From Ectocarpus siliculosus (lineage: Eukaryota > Sar > Phaeophyceae > Ectocarpales > Ectocarpaceae), in the NCBI GenBank assembly GCA_000310025.1, contig FN648768.1, forward strand, positions 1 to 48,272: a stretch of 48,272 nucleotides of DNA, read 5' to 3'. The notes below the pieces were generated by a model, which did not search any database, was not told where the DNA came from, and worked only from the letters and a program-made list of their open reading frames with translations. Positions 9,012-17,040 of this stretch are shown piece by piece. Each line of letters opens with the position of its first letter. The first letter of the stretch is position 1. The position numbers and the translations under genes were made by a program.

Positions 9012-11582
9012 CTACACCGGACTAAAAGTACCTGCATCCAACAGACCGAAAAACTCCCGACCGACTGCATCATCCCACAACTCTGAATGTTGAGACCGCA
9101 TGGCCTCCTTGGACGTTTTCGGCACTCGGAGGTCGCTGGCGAGGCAGTGAGGGAGGTCCGGCGTCTTGTCAGGAGGGCGCTTGGCACGAAGAGTGGCTTC
9201 CACGTCCTCGCGGGTGGCGAACATTGCTGCGAACATGTGCAGGCCCCCCGGCCCTCCAGCTCCTGCGGCCCCCCCGCTCCCATGGCCTGCTAAACTCGTA
9301 TCTTGCGGCGGTGGGGGAGCGGGAGGGGCGATGCTGGCGGACGGTGGCAGGTCTCGACGTCCTTGATCGACGGCCTCCCGGGTGGCGAGCGACGAGACGA
9401 GCGCGTCCTTGCCCATCATCGACAGCAGCCCAAGGCGGTGTTGGAGAGCGGTGCCGCCACCTGACGGCGACGGCGGTTGCTGTTGCTCATCCATGAAGCG
9501 TACTCGGTCGCCGCGCGTACGGCCATGCACTCTGGTTTCCTTCTCGCCCAATTCTTTGACGACTCGCTGTGAAAGCGGCGGGTGATGGGGAGCGGGAGCG
9601 GCGGCGCTTGCGGGCGGTGTTGTCGGCGGTGGATGGGGCGGCGTGGCTGCGGTGGACGGCGGTGCACGCGAAGACGCCGTGGAGATCGGCGACGCGGCTC
9701 CGGACCCTGTGAAGATCGACGGAGAAGCGGGCGGCGGCGAAGCGGTGGTCGCTGTGGGCGGGATGTAGGTGTACGTCCGCGATGCCCATGGCGGTGGCGG
9801 TGCGGCAGCGGCTGCAGGAACGGCGGCGGCCGGCGAGGGCGCCGCGGTGACCGAAGAGCCCCCCCCGCTGGCCGGTACCGGCGCCGGCACGGCGGTGCGG
9901 CGGTTGATCCACACGACGTTGTTGGACAGGCAGATCCTTCCGGTGTCGGCGCGGAGAACGACGGCAGTGGCGGCGGAGTGGTTGCGCGCTCCGTGCATGT
10001 AGAAGCAACGCACGGATTGGACGTCCGCCTTGCTGGCGCGCTTCACGCGCATCATCCCCTCCTGGAAAAAAGGGACGACGTTGAGCGGCGGTTTGCGTCC
10101 GAAGAAGGCCTCGAACGGCGACATCCAGGCCGGGTTGGCCGACGTCGCGGAACGGTTGAAGCAGCCGGAGGCCCAGATCGCCGATGCAAGCCACAGCCGG
10201 TGTCCGTTGGCGTCCATACCGGGGATAGAGGCGAGGTCGACGTGGCCCATGGAGAGGACGTGGCGACGGGCGGCGTGGCCCCCCTTCATAGCGCGCCAGA
10301 TCGCGCTCTCGACGACCGCATTCTGCTTCGGGGTGTCGGGCGCGGTGTACTCGCGCCGGATGCCAGCGGCGTTGCAGAACGCGACGAAGGCAGCACTGGT
10401 GAACTCACCACCGTTGTCCATGCGGAAACACCCCGGAGTACCGTTGCCGTTCAGGTCGGCGAGGAAGCGCCGCGTGTACGTCAGGGTGTCGCTCTTGGCC
10501 CGCATGCCGTACGCCCGTTGCCACCGCGACGCGCTGTCCACGAACATGATCAGGTAACGAGAACCGTCGAACGCCTCAGAGTACGGGCCGGTGATGTCGA
10601 TGTGCACCTTGCCGAACGGTACCGCCGCGCGGGTGACTCCACGCCGCGGCACCGGGGCCCTCCTGCCCTTCGCCTCGATGCAGCCGACGCATGGCTGCAG
10701 TTCCCCCACCAATTGAACACCCTGCTGCTTTGCGGTTTCCCTCATCAAGAATTCATTCACGTGGCCGGTGGAAGCGTGGAACAAATTAATGTCGATGGTG
10801 GACGTGGGTTTTCCTACAGTGAACGCTGGACCACCGGGGGCGATAATCGCCAAAGCATGGGAAAGGGAGGGGGGACCTACATCTTGCTGCACACGGCACT
10901 CGACAACAAAGTCTCTGAGCACGTCCAACTCATCTTGCATCACAGCGAACGCAACGGGGGGATTCACGGACTCACATACGCCTAATGGGTCGGGATAAAA
11001 GTCACCCGGCGGGACCGAGTCCTGTCCGTTCATCAAGCCTACATCCAAGAACATACTCATGTCCATCAAAGGCAAATTATCCTGGGACTCAAGGGGCATG
11101 ATCTCTATCTCTCGCGACACATTCGGGTTCAAGACTGAGGGGGACAGGACGTCGGATGAGGCGATGGCTGCGGCTAGGACAGGCTGAAAATCTCGGATCG
11201 ACGGAGACACTAAATCAACATCGATAGACGGGGAAGCATCACTCGGAGGTACTACACCGGAAGTGGTGGACGGGATGCTCGAACTCGAAGTTACGACACC
11301 GGCAGCGCCGATGGGCGGGAAGCTCGAAGCTGAAGGTACAACACCGGCGGGACCGATGGACGGGAAGGTCGAAGCCGAAGGTACAACACCGGCGGGACCG
11401 GTGGACTGGAAGCTCGAAGCCGAAGGTACAACACCGGCGGGACCGATGGACGGGAAGCTCGCACTCGGACCGATTCCTGCACCCGATCCTGAAATCTGAG
11501 AAAGGGGAAGGGGGGTTTTGCGCAAAAAGGCCAGTACCAACACCAGGCGGAGACGCTTGGCGGACAACGGGGGGAGGGACAA
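9012..11582 (-). CDS. Element C pol: integrase with long Pro/Ala/Ser linkers
   Basis: An open frame of 856 codons. The first part is a Ser/Pro-rich linker with 15-residue repeats (GPAGVVPSAS type). Then comes the zinc-binding HASTGHVNEF...QPCVGC and the catalytic core: VHIDITGPY (first Asp), FRMDNGGEFTS (second Asp) and PKQNAVVESAIW (Glu). These insert the cDNA into the genome. A low-complexity Pro/Ala/Ser region follows, and then the lead-in to reverse transcriptase (HSELWDDAVGREFFGLLDAGTF). The frame ends in TAG at 9012-9014, in the same frame as the reverse transcriptase. The next six bases are CAACCA. The upstream join to protease is a one-base shift in a C run near 11513. Confidence 0.93.
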   Translation of the reverse strand: MSLPPLSAKRLRLVLVLAFLRKTPLPLSQISGSGAGIGPSASFPSIGPAGVVPSASSFQSTGPAGVVPSASTFPSIGPAGVVPSASSFPPIGAAGVVTSSSSIPSTTSGVVPPSDASPSIDVDLVSPSIRDFQPVLAAAIASSDVLSPSVLNPNVSREIEIMPLESQDNLPLMDMSMFLDVGLMNGQDSVPPGDFYPDPLGVCESVNPPVAFAVMQDELDVLRDFVVECRVQQDVGPPSLSHALAIIAPGGPAFTVGKPTSTIDINLFHASTGHVNEFLMRETAKQQGVQLVGELQPCVGCIEAKGRRAPVPRRGVTRAAVPFGKVHIDITGPYSEAFDGSRYLIMFVDSASRWQRAYGMRAKSDTLTYTRRFLADLNGNGTPGCFRMDNGGEFTSAAFVAFCNAAGIRREYTAPDTPKQNAVVESAIWRAMKGGHAARRHVLSMGHVDLASIPGMDANGHRLWLASAIWASGCFNRSATSANPAWMSPFEAFFGRKPPLNVVPFFQEGMMRVKRASKADVQSVRCFYMHGARNHSAATAVVLRADTGRICLSNNVVWINRRTAVPAPVPASGGGSSVTAAPSPAAAVPAAAAAPPPPWASRTYTYIPPTATTASPPPASPSIFTGSGAASPISTASSRAPPSTAATPPHPPPTTPPASAAAPAPHHPPLSQRVVKELGEKETRVHGRTRGDRVRFMDEQQQPPSPSGGGTALQHRLGLLSMMGKDALVSSLATREAVDQGRRDLPPSASIAPPAPPPPQDTSLAGHGSGGAAGAGGPGGLHMFAAMFATREDVEATLRAKRPPDKTPDLPHCLASDLRVPKTSKEAMRSQHSELWDDAVGREFFGLLDAGTFSPV
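11275..11475 (-). repeat. 45-bp coding tandem repeat in element C
   Basis: About four units with a 45-bp period (blocks starting near 11319, 11364, 11409 and 11454, with a diverged copy before them). The period is 15 codons and encodes repeats of GPAGVVPSAS[S/T]F. It lies between protease and integrase and acts as an extensible linker. Confidence 0.85.
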
Positions 11583-12414
11583 CGGTAGAGAGGATTACAT
11601 CACCGTCGCGGTACGAGGGAGGCAAGCGGGTGGCCGATAGAGAGCATCCGATATCCGAATATGCGAAACTAAGCCGACCGCCGAAAAGGTGCACACCCCT
11701 CTCATCCAACATTATCCTGTGCTTTTTCTGCGTGTGGTGCAGAGAGAACAAGTTGAACGAAATCCCTGGTACGACGTACACGTCTGTCAATTGGACACAG
11801 AAATCCGCTTCTCCCGATCGACCTCCTGCCATGTGAAATGCCAGATTGACACTACCTACGCACTCCACGCGCAAATAAGCACCATTGCCTACTTTGATGA
11901 ATTCTTTGCCGGGGGGAACAGGCGAGATGTTGTACATTTTAGAGCTGTTACTCACAAAATGGTTGCTTGCACCGCTATCAGACCAAAATACCTCCCTACC
12001 AGGACTGTACTCGCAACTCTGTGCAGACAAAGCAAAGCCAAGATCATCACCACATACGACACTGCTTACATCACTCGAAACCGAAAGCGAACTCATCTCG
12101 TCAGCGGACACAAAGTGTGCCATCAGGGAGTGGAGATGCCCAGGCGGATAGGTTGCTGCTCCGGGAGAAGGCGACTGGGGCGGGGCATGGGTGGAGTGCT
12201 GCTGCCGCTGCTGCTGCTGCGGCTGAAACGACGGCGGTGGCGGAGGCTGCGGTGGTGGCTGCTGCTGCTGGTAGTACGGTGTCGGAGGCGGGTAGTACGG
12301 CTGCTGCTGGTAGTAGTCTGGCGAAGGCTGCGGCTGCTGCTGCTGCTCCCACCCGCCATACTCGGTACCATTCGCCGGCCCCCCGTAGGGCATAGCACCA
12401 TACGCGTGCATCAC
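11510..12414 (-). CDS. Element C pol: Gln/Pro-rich linker and aspartic protease
   Basis: The frame continues the gag frame after the TGA at 12439. The N-terminal 80 residues are Gln/Pro/Tyr-rich. The retropepsin active site reads VFWSDSGASNHFVSNS, followed by FIKVGNGAYLRVECVG and the C-terminal VVPGISFNLFSLHH typical of copia proteases. The domain processes the polyprotein. After about 11513 the frame degenerates, while the other frame picks up the coding sense across a run of six C. Met at 12414 is probably not an independent start, because no promoter or leader is evident. Confidence 0.88.
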
Positions 12415-12438
12415 ATTAGCGTGCCCGTACGGAGGCCG

Positions 12439-13455
12439 TCAAGGCGGTTGTGGCGGACGAGGGGGCGCTGAATACCTGTGCTGATGCTGTCCTCCGTAGC
12501 CGCTGTGAGGTCCGTGCTGAGGCCCACCGCCCCAGCCCCCCCCACTGTAGCTCGGCTGCTGCGGCGGCGGTCCGTGAAGTTGCTGTTGCTGAGGCTGCTG
12601 TTGCTGAGGCTGCTGTTTCTGAGGCTGCTGTTGTTGTGCCTGCTGCTGCTCCTGCTCCTTTCGACGGTCGCGCTGAGTGTAGCACTGGGCGTTGGTGTGG
12701 AACAAGCGCGGATGTAGGTAGCAGTGGTCGTCGTCGGCTCCTCTCTCACCTCCGCCTTTCTTGTTTCCTCTCACCCTGCTCCTGCTCCGACTCCGGGCGC
12801 CTCCGTCTCCGTTCTGACCCCCGCCGTTTCCACTCGACCCAATTTGTACACGTCCATCGCCCCGGATGCCACCGGAAGCGACGAACGCGTGCCCCGCGCC
12901 ATTCTTCGGTTCCCCCTCCCGACGGCGAACCGAGTCCGCATGAGCATCTCGCACAGCCTTTTCAATTGTCTCGCGCGAGGGGGGAATCGGTGACATGGTC
13001 AGAATCTTCTTCTCTACCGTGTACTCGTCGGAAAGGTGGTATACCATGTGGGCATTGGCATCATCGTCGGAGAAAACAACACCGTGCGAGGCGAGCCTAC
13101 TGCGCAAAACAGCAAATCTCCCGAAGTACTCTTGCGGGGTCTCCCCTACTTTCATCTCAAGAGCGTGATATTGAGATGACAGCCTTTCTTTTTCGGCCCT
13201 GGCACGCGGCTCGTAATAATCGAGGAATATCTTCCAACCTCCGCTTGGGCTACCATCGGCGATGATCTGGGTTAGGATCGGCATGTATGTCACTGTCGTG
13301 ATCAGCAGGTTCCACGCCGTTATTGCCTTTTCTACCCTTCCATTCGAATGCACCCTACGCATCTCCTCCATGCTCATGCCTTCTTTTCCGACTGGAATCT
13401 TTTCGTCAGTCAGCACTACGTCACGCACTCCTTCCTGGGCAAACATAGCTACCAT
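12439..13455 (-). CDS. Element C Gag, main part
   Basis: 338 codons of a copia Gag. The helical capsid region (AITAWNLLITTV...YYEPRARAEKERLSSQYHAL) is followed by ETPQEYFGRFAVLRSRLASHG and ANAHMVYHLSDEY. Then come an Arg/Gly-rich stretch and a knuckle reading CYLHPRLFHTNAQC (CX2HX4HX4C, with His at the second position). A Gln-rich tail (Q2 to Q4 runs) leads to the stop. Gag forms the particle shell and binds genomic RNA. It ends in TGA followed by CGG at 12436-12441, and the frame stays open past it into protease, so readthrough could make Gag-Pol. Confidence 0.9.
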   Translation of the reverse strand: MVAMFAQEGVRDVVLTDEKIPVGKEGMSMEEMRRVHSNGRVEKAITAWNLLITTVTYMPILTQIIADGSPSGGWKIFLDYYEPRARAEKERLSSQYHALEMKVGETPQEYFGRFAVLRSRLASHGVVFSDDDANAHMVYHLSDEYTVEKKILTMSPIPPSRETIEKAVRDAHADSVRRREGEPKNGAGHAFVASGGIRGDGRVQIGSSGNGGGQNGDGGARSRSRSRVRGNKKGGGERGADDDHCYLHPRLFHTNAQCYTQRDRRKEQEQQQAQQQQPQKQQPQQQQPQQQQLHGPPPQQPSYSGGGWGGGPQHGPHSGYGGQHQHRYSAPPRPPQPP

Positions 13456-13853
13456 GTTCGAAAAATCAAAAACTTAGCCTGCTCATCCTCCCCTTGCTTG
13501 AAAACACCATCCCAAGGCGCTAGGCGCTTAGTCTCAGTCATTCGAACCGTCCCTGCGTTAATGGGTACTCTACCCATGTCCCCTGATGAGACGTGAAGTC
13601 GACCGGTGAGGGCGTCGGCGAGTGTGCGGGCGATTTCGTCGGTCGTCGGGTTGGCCGATGGCCGCCCCGCGTGTTGCTGGTGGCGATCCTCGTGCTCTCT
13701 TCCGGTCCGGACGTCATCTGTCCTCCGCTCCTCGGCTCGTTGCCTCGACATCTCGGCCAGTGTTGCTTCTACCCTCTGGTCGACCAAGTCGTTGATCCGG
13801 GCTTCCTCCTCTGCTAGTCGGGCGCTCACTCGATCTTGCTCGGTGTCGCTCAT
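13449..13853 (-). CDS. Element C Gag, N-terminal part
   Basis: Starts at ATG 13853, 84 bp inside the element from the 5' LTR, giving a short leader. The first 50 residues (EEEARINDLVDQRVEATLAEM) are charged and helical, probably a coiled coil. The segment NPTTDEIARTLADALTGRLHVSSGDMG has a clear homologue in F. The frame meets a stop just after KFLIFRTW. The main Gag frame takes over around a run of five T at about 13460 (SNMVAMFAQEG), so one base has been lost or gained there. Confidence 0.88.
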   Translation of the reverse strand: MSDTEQDRVSARLAEEEARINDLVDQRVEATLAEMSRQRAEERRTDDVRTGREHEDRHQQHAGRPSANPTTDEIARTLADALTGRLHVSSGDMGRVPINAGTVRMTETKRLAPWDGVFKQGEDEQAKFLIFRTW

Positions 13854-13937
13854 CTGTGGCTGCTGCTGATCGCCGCAAAGCGATACTCCAAACTAAGCTC
13901 GACTCGAATCTCGTAGACGACGTGTCATACGCTAGCG
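13854..13937 (-). other. Leader and putative primer-binding region of element C
   Basis: After the LTR end ATCGATCA the - strand reads CGCTAGCGTATGACACGTCG. F has the same leader with one extra G. There is no TGG directly after the LTR, so a conventional tRNA 3'-end primer site is not visible. An internal tRNA fragment or another primer is possible. Confidence 0.5.
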
Positions 13938-14269
13938 TGATCGATAATTCGGGTGGCTCAGTTGTGTGTGATGGGAGCGTAGAGCGGCTCGGCCATGACG
14001 GGCCGCACGGGTAGGTAAAGACGTGTAGACGTGGTGAAAAACGTGTTGTATTCATCGGGGGCGTGCTTGAGCTCGTCATTCCATCACGGCATCAAGTCAC
14101 GCATAACGCTTTAACACCCAGAACGAATCTCCATGAATCTCCACCAATCTACTACACTCCCAAGGAAAACACAAAGAAACTTCTTGTTCCTCCGTAGTTC
14201 GTCACTGCAATCCCCTCATATGTATACGCAATATACCACCCCCATGCTATGCTACCAGTATATCGAATA
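13938..14269 (-). repeat. Element C 5' LTR (332 bp)
   Basis: Pairs with 6958-7289 at the same length with three differences. It should hold the element promoter. It reads TATTCGATATACTGG at its transcriptional start edge. Confidence 0.95.
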
Positions 14270-14274
14270 GTTTC
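14270..14274. repeat. Target-site duplication of element C, right copy (GTTTC)
   Basis: Same five bases as 6953-6957. Keeping only one copy restores the reading frame of B across the insertion point. Confidence 0.92.
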
Positions 14275-15188
14275 TATTCCCTTCGTCTGGGCAGCTCCGG
14301 ATGAGAACAAGTTCCGTCCGATCCCCGGAACTATCATGATGGGTAGACGCGCCACATGCGTCTTGCCGTGGCTGTCGGTAATGCCACACCGCATGTAGCC
14401 TGTAGCTGTTCCACGCAGCTTGTGCAGGCCTCCCATGGTTATGACACGGGATGGGACCAGTGTACGATAATCTGTCATCATCGCCTTGATCCCTGGAACC
14501 AGTTTGTCGTCGATGTAGTGAGCGGATGCTCCGCTGTCCACCATCATCGGCAAGCAGGCAGTGTTGTGGTCCGATGTGGAGAGGCCTTCTTCCTCTTCCG
14601 TGACCGTGAACGAGAATCTCATGGCTTTTGGGATGTCATCGCTGTCTTGATCCGATGTCGTAGAATCCTTCTCCTGAAGTAGCTTGAAGAGACAACAAGC
14701 TGATGTGCTTGAACACCCTAACGATGTCTTTCGTTGAGACGCTGTCGCTTGATGACTCATCTTCTTCAGCAGCGGCGTTGGCGAAGTTGCTCTTGCCCTG
14801 CCTGTGCTGTTTCCTAGAAGACTTCGGTGCGGCCTTCCTAGCCGCTGATGCTTTGCATTCCGGGGTGTCGTGGGTGGGTGTTTTGTGGAAAGAACACCAT
14901 TTCTTCTTTCTGGTCGTGTCGCCGTTCTGACGGGGTGTGGATGTATCGCCACGGAGGTTGTCAGTCGATCCTCCCGTCTTCGCGCAGTCTTTCATGTAGT
15001 GTCCAAGCTCACCACACGAGTAGCATTTGACCTTAGACGTGTAACGTCTAGCTGGACCAGCTGCCATAGCTGATCCCCTTCCTCTGCGCCCGGATGTTGC
15101 ATATCCGTTCATCATGTGCATGTTCTGAATAGGCAACTTTAGCTGCTCCAGAGTAAAATCTGGATTGCTCATGACGTGGAACTTTATG
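14275..15188 (-). pseudogene. Element B: Gag C-terminus and protease
   Basis: Two overlapping frames. The upstream one (15185 down to about 14700) has NPDFTLEQLKLPIQNMHMM, a Gag zinc knuckle CYSCGELGHYMKDC (CX2CX4HX4C) and a second one, WCSFHKTPTHDTPEC (CX2HX4HX4C). The downstream one has the protease active site MMVDSGASAHYIDDKLVP and MIVPGIGRNLFSSGAAQTKG, running to the insertion point of C. A one-base shift near 14695 separates them. The N-terminal half of Gag, the leader and the 5' LTR are missing: the sequence passes straight into the minisatellite at about 15188. Confidence 0.88.
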
Positions 15189-15890
15189 TTTTTCAAATCA
15201 AGTGCTCCATGATGCTCCATGGTGCTCCATGGTGCTCCATGGGAAGCGTGAGAATCATTTTTCAAATCAAGTCTCCATGGCGCTCCATGGTGCCCCATGG
15301 TGCTCCACGGGAAGCGTAGGAACATTGTGCAATTCAAGTCCTCCATGGTGCTCCATGGTGCTCCATGGTGTTCCATGGAAAGTGCAGAAAGCAAATTACA
15401 AATCAAGTGCTCCATGGTGCTCCATGGTGCTCCATGGAAAGCGTGAGAAACATTTTTCAAATCAAGTGCTCAGGAAAATGTGTGAAACATTTTACAAATC
15501 AAGTGCTCCATGGTGCTCCATGGTGCTCCATGGTGCTCCATGGTGCTCCATTGAAAGCGTGTGATACATTATACAAATCAAGTGCTCCATGGTGCTCCAT
15601 GGTGCTCCATGATGTCCCATGGGAAGCGTGACAAACATTTTTCACATCAAGTGCTCCATGGTGCTCCAAGGTGCTCCATGGTGCTCCATGGGAAGCGTGA
15701 GAAACGATATAAAATCAAATGCTCCATGGTTCTCCATGGTGCTCCATGGTGCTCCATGGAAAGACTGTCAAATATGTTACAAATCAAGTGCTCCATGGTT
15801 CTCCATGGGAAGCGTGTAAAACCTTCTACAAATTTTGTGCTCCATGGTGCTCCATGGAAAGAGTGTGAAACATGTTACAAATTAAGTGCT
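15186..15890. repeat. Two-level minisatellite, array 1
   Basis: About eleven units. Each unit is a variable number (about 2 to 5) of a 10-bp repeat GGTGCTCCAT followed by a linker of about 40 bp with the pattern GGAAGCGTG, GAAACAT and ACAAATCAAGT. One unit lacks most 10-bp copies (about 15465-15500). The array replaces the 5' end of B on one side and the 5' end of D on the other. Frames of over 100 codons on both strands here are a by-product of the repeats. Confidence 0.95.
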
Positions 15891-16511
15891 CCACGGGTCG
15901 CGCAGCCGCAGTCGCAGTCGTGCACCCAGGAAGAGCAAGCGTTCGCGTAGCCGTAAGCCCAGTCGCTCACCCAGCAGCCGCAGCAGCAGTCCGAGCAGTA
16001 GCATCCGCAGTAGCAGTAGCAGTGATGCAGAACCGGTTCCCTCGCGCTCCCGCCGCCGCTCCGACCGCCGTGCCCGCCAGCGCGCCCGTTCTTTAGCCCC
16101 AGACTCGCAGGACGCCCGCCCGTCCAACCACACCCGTTTCCAGAGCCTGGATCCGCAGGCTCTACGGGACGCCGGTTGGTCTTACACGGAAGCGCCTGCT
16201 ACTGGGGGGCTGCACGCGTCCAGTCATCCTGGACCTGGCCAGTACTACGCTGGGGGGGCGGACGCCGGAGTACTGCCCGCTCCTGCTGGGGAACCTCGGG
16301 GAGTCGACTCGCCCCACGATGGAGCCCGGCCGGCTGCTGCAGAAGAGCGTTCTTCATGGAGGGACTCGGCCCCGTCGGCGACAGGTAGACAGGGTTATGA
16401 TTCCAACCAGACGGCTAAGCTTGTAGATCGTGCGCGTAAGAGGATCGTAGGGAACAAGCCGTGTCCGGTGTATGCAGGCCCTTCCGTAGGCCCTCTCACA
16501 ATAGCCAACTC
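15891..16511 (+). CDS. Element D Gag, N-terminal part (5' truncated, split by F)
   Basis: No start codon remains: the frame enters from the minisatellite. The first 65 residues are strongly Arg/Ser-rich (SRSRSRAPRKSKRSRSR, then SSRSSSPSSS), unlike most Gag heads, and look like an RS domain or nucleic-acid-binding tail. A Pro/Gly/Ala-rich part and TAKLVDRARKRIVGNKPCPV follow. At 16511 the frame is interrupted by F. Removing F and one AACTC joins IANS to AVLLQDKVM without a break. Truncation at 15890 makes the copy unable to start normally. Confidence 0.8.
16507..16511. repeat. Target-site duplication of element F, left copy (AACTC)
   Basis: AACTC abuts the left LTR of F and recurs at 18541-18545. 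The pair defines F exactly. Confidence 0.92.
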
Positions 16512-16882
16512 TGATCGATAATTCGGGTGGCTCGGTTCTTTGTGGTTGGAGCTCAAAGCGGGTGGCTCATGGCGGAGCGTGGATGGGTAGGAAACGTGTT
16601 GAAAACGTAATGCAAAAGTATTGGAAAGTATTGGAAAGTATTGTATTCATCGGGGGCGTGCTTGCGCTCGTAAATCTGTCACGGCATCAAGCACGCGTCA
16701 CGCTCATCACGGTTAAAGTACCAAACAGACCTATCCGAATCTCCATCAAACTCTTCTCACTTCCAAGGAAAATGTCCAGAAAGTTCTGGACCCTTCGTAC
16801 CCCATCACTGCAATTTCCGTAGTTATGTGTACCAAAGATAACCCGTCATACTATGCTACGAGTACCCCCAATATATCTAATA
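16512..16882 (-). repeat. Element F 3' LTR (371 bp)
   Basis: Same sequence as 18170-18540 by eye. It contains a short triplicated motif (AAAGTATTGG at about 16615-16645) and the shared C/F block ATTCATCGGGGGCGTGCTTG. Confidence 0.94.
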
Positions 16883-17040
16883 GCCCCCCTACTCGTATGC
16901 ATCGTCATGCTCCGAGAAAAACCAAAATGACCCGTAGTCGACCGTACCACGAAGGCATGCCTTGTCAGCAGTCCTGCTTACTTCAAAACAAAACAAACCA
17001 TCAAACCAAATTCCTCTTTACCATCTCTCCAAAACAATCA

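Larger units (their letters stand above)
6958..14269 (-). mobile_element. Element C: nearly complete Ty1/copia retrotransposon inside element B
   Basis: This is a 7.3-kb unit bounded by two 332-bp LTRs that differ at three positions by eye. The element order on the - strand is 5' LTR, gag, protease, integrase, reverse transcriptase, RNase H, polypurine tract, 3' LTR, which is the copia order. The LTR ends read TATTCG...ATCA rather than the usual TG...CA. The coding region carries two single-base shifts in homopolymers (T run at about 13460, C run at about 11513) and two in-frame stops (12439 and 9012). Low LTR divergence indicates recent insertion. F shares LTR blocks, leader and gag start with it. 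Confidence 0.95.

Noticed and set aside
9582-10985. A 467-codon + strand frame, Arg/Gly-rich
   Set aside because: It is the reverse-strand shadow of the element C integrase, which has clear catalytic motifs.
11689-12471. A 260-codon + strand frame with Leu/Arg runs
   Set aside because: Shadow of the Gln/Pro-rich linker and protease of C on the other strand.
15202-15950. Open frames of 60 to 140 codons in the minisatellite (repeated HGAPWCSM or MEHHGAPWST peptides)
   Set aside because: They appear on both strands and in several frames and follow from the repeat composition; no start, stop or flanking evidence for a gene.
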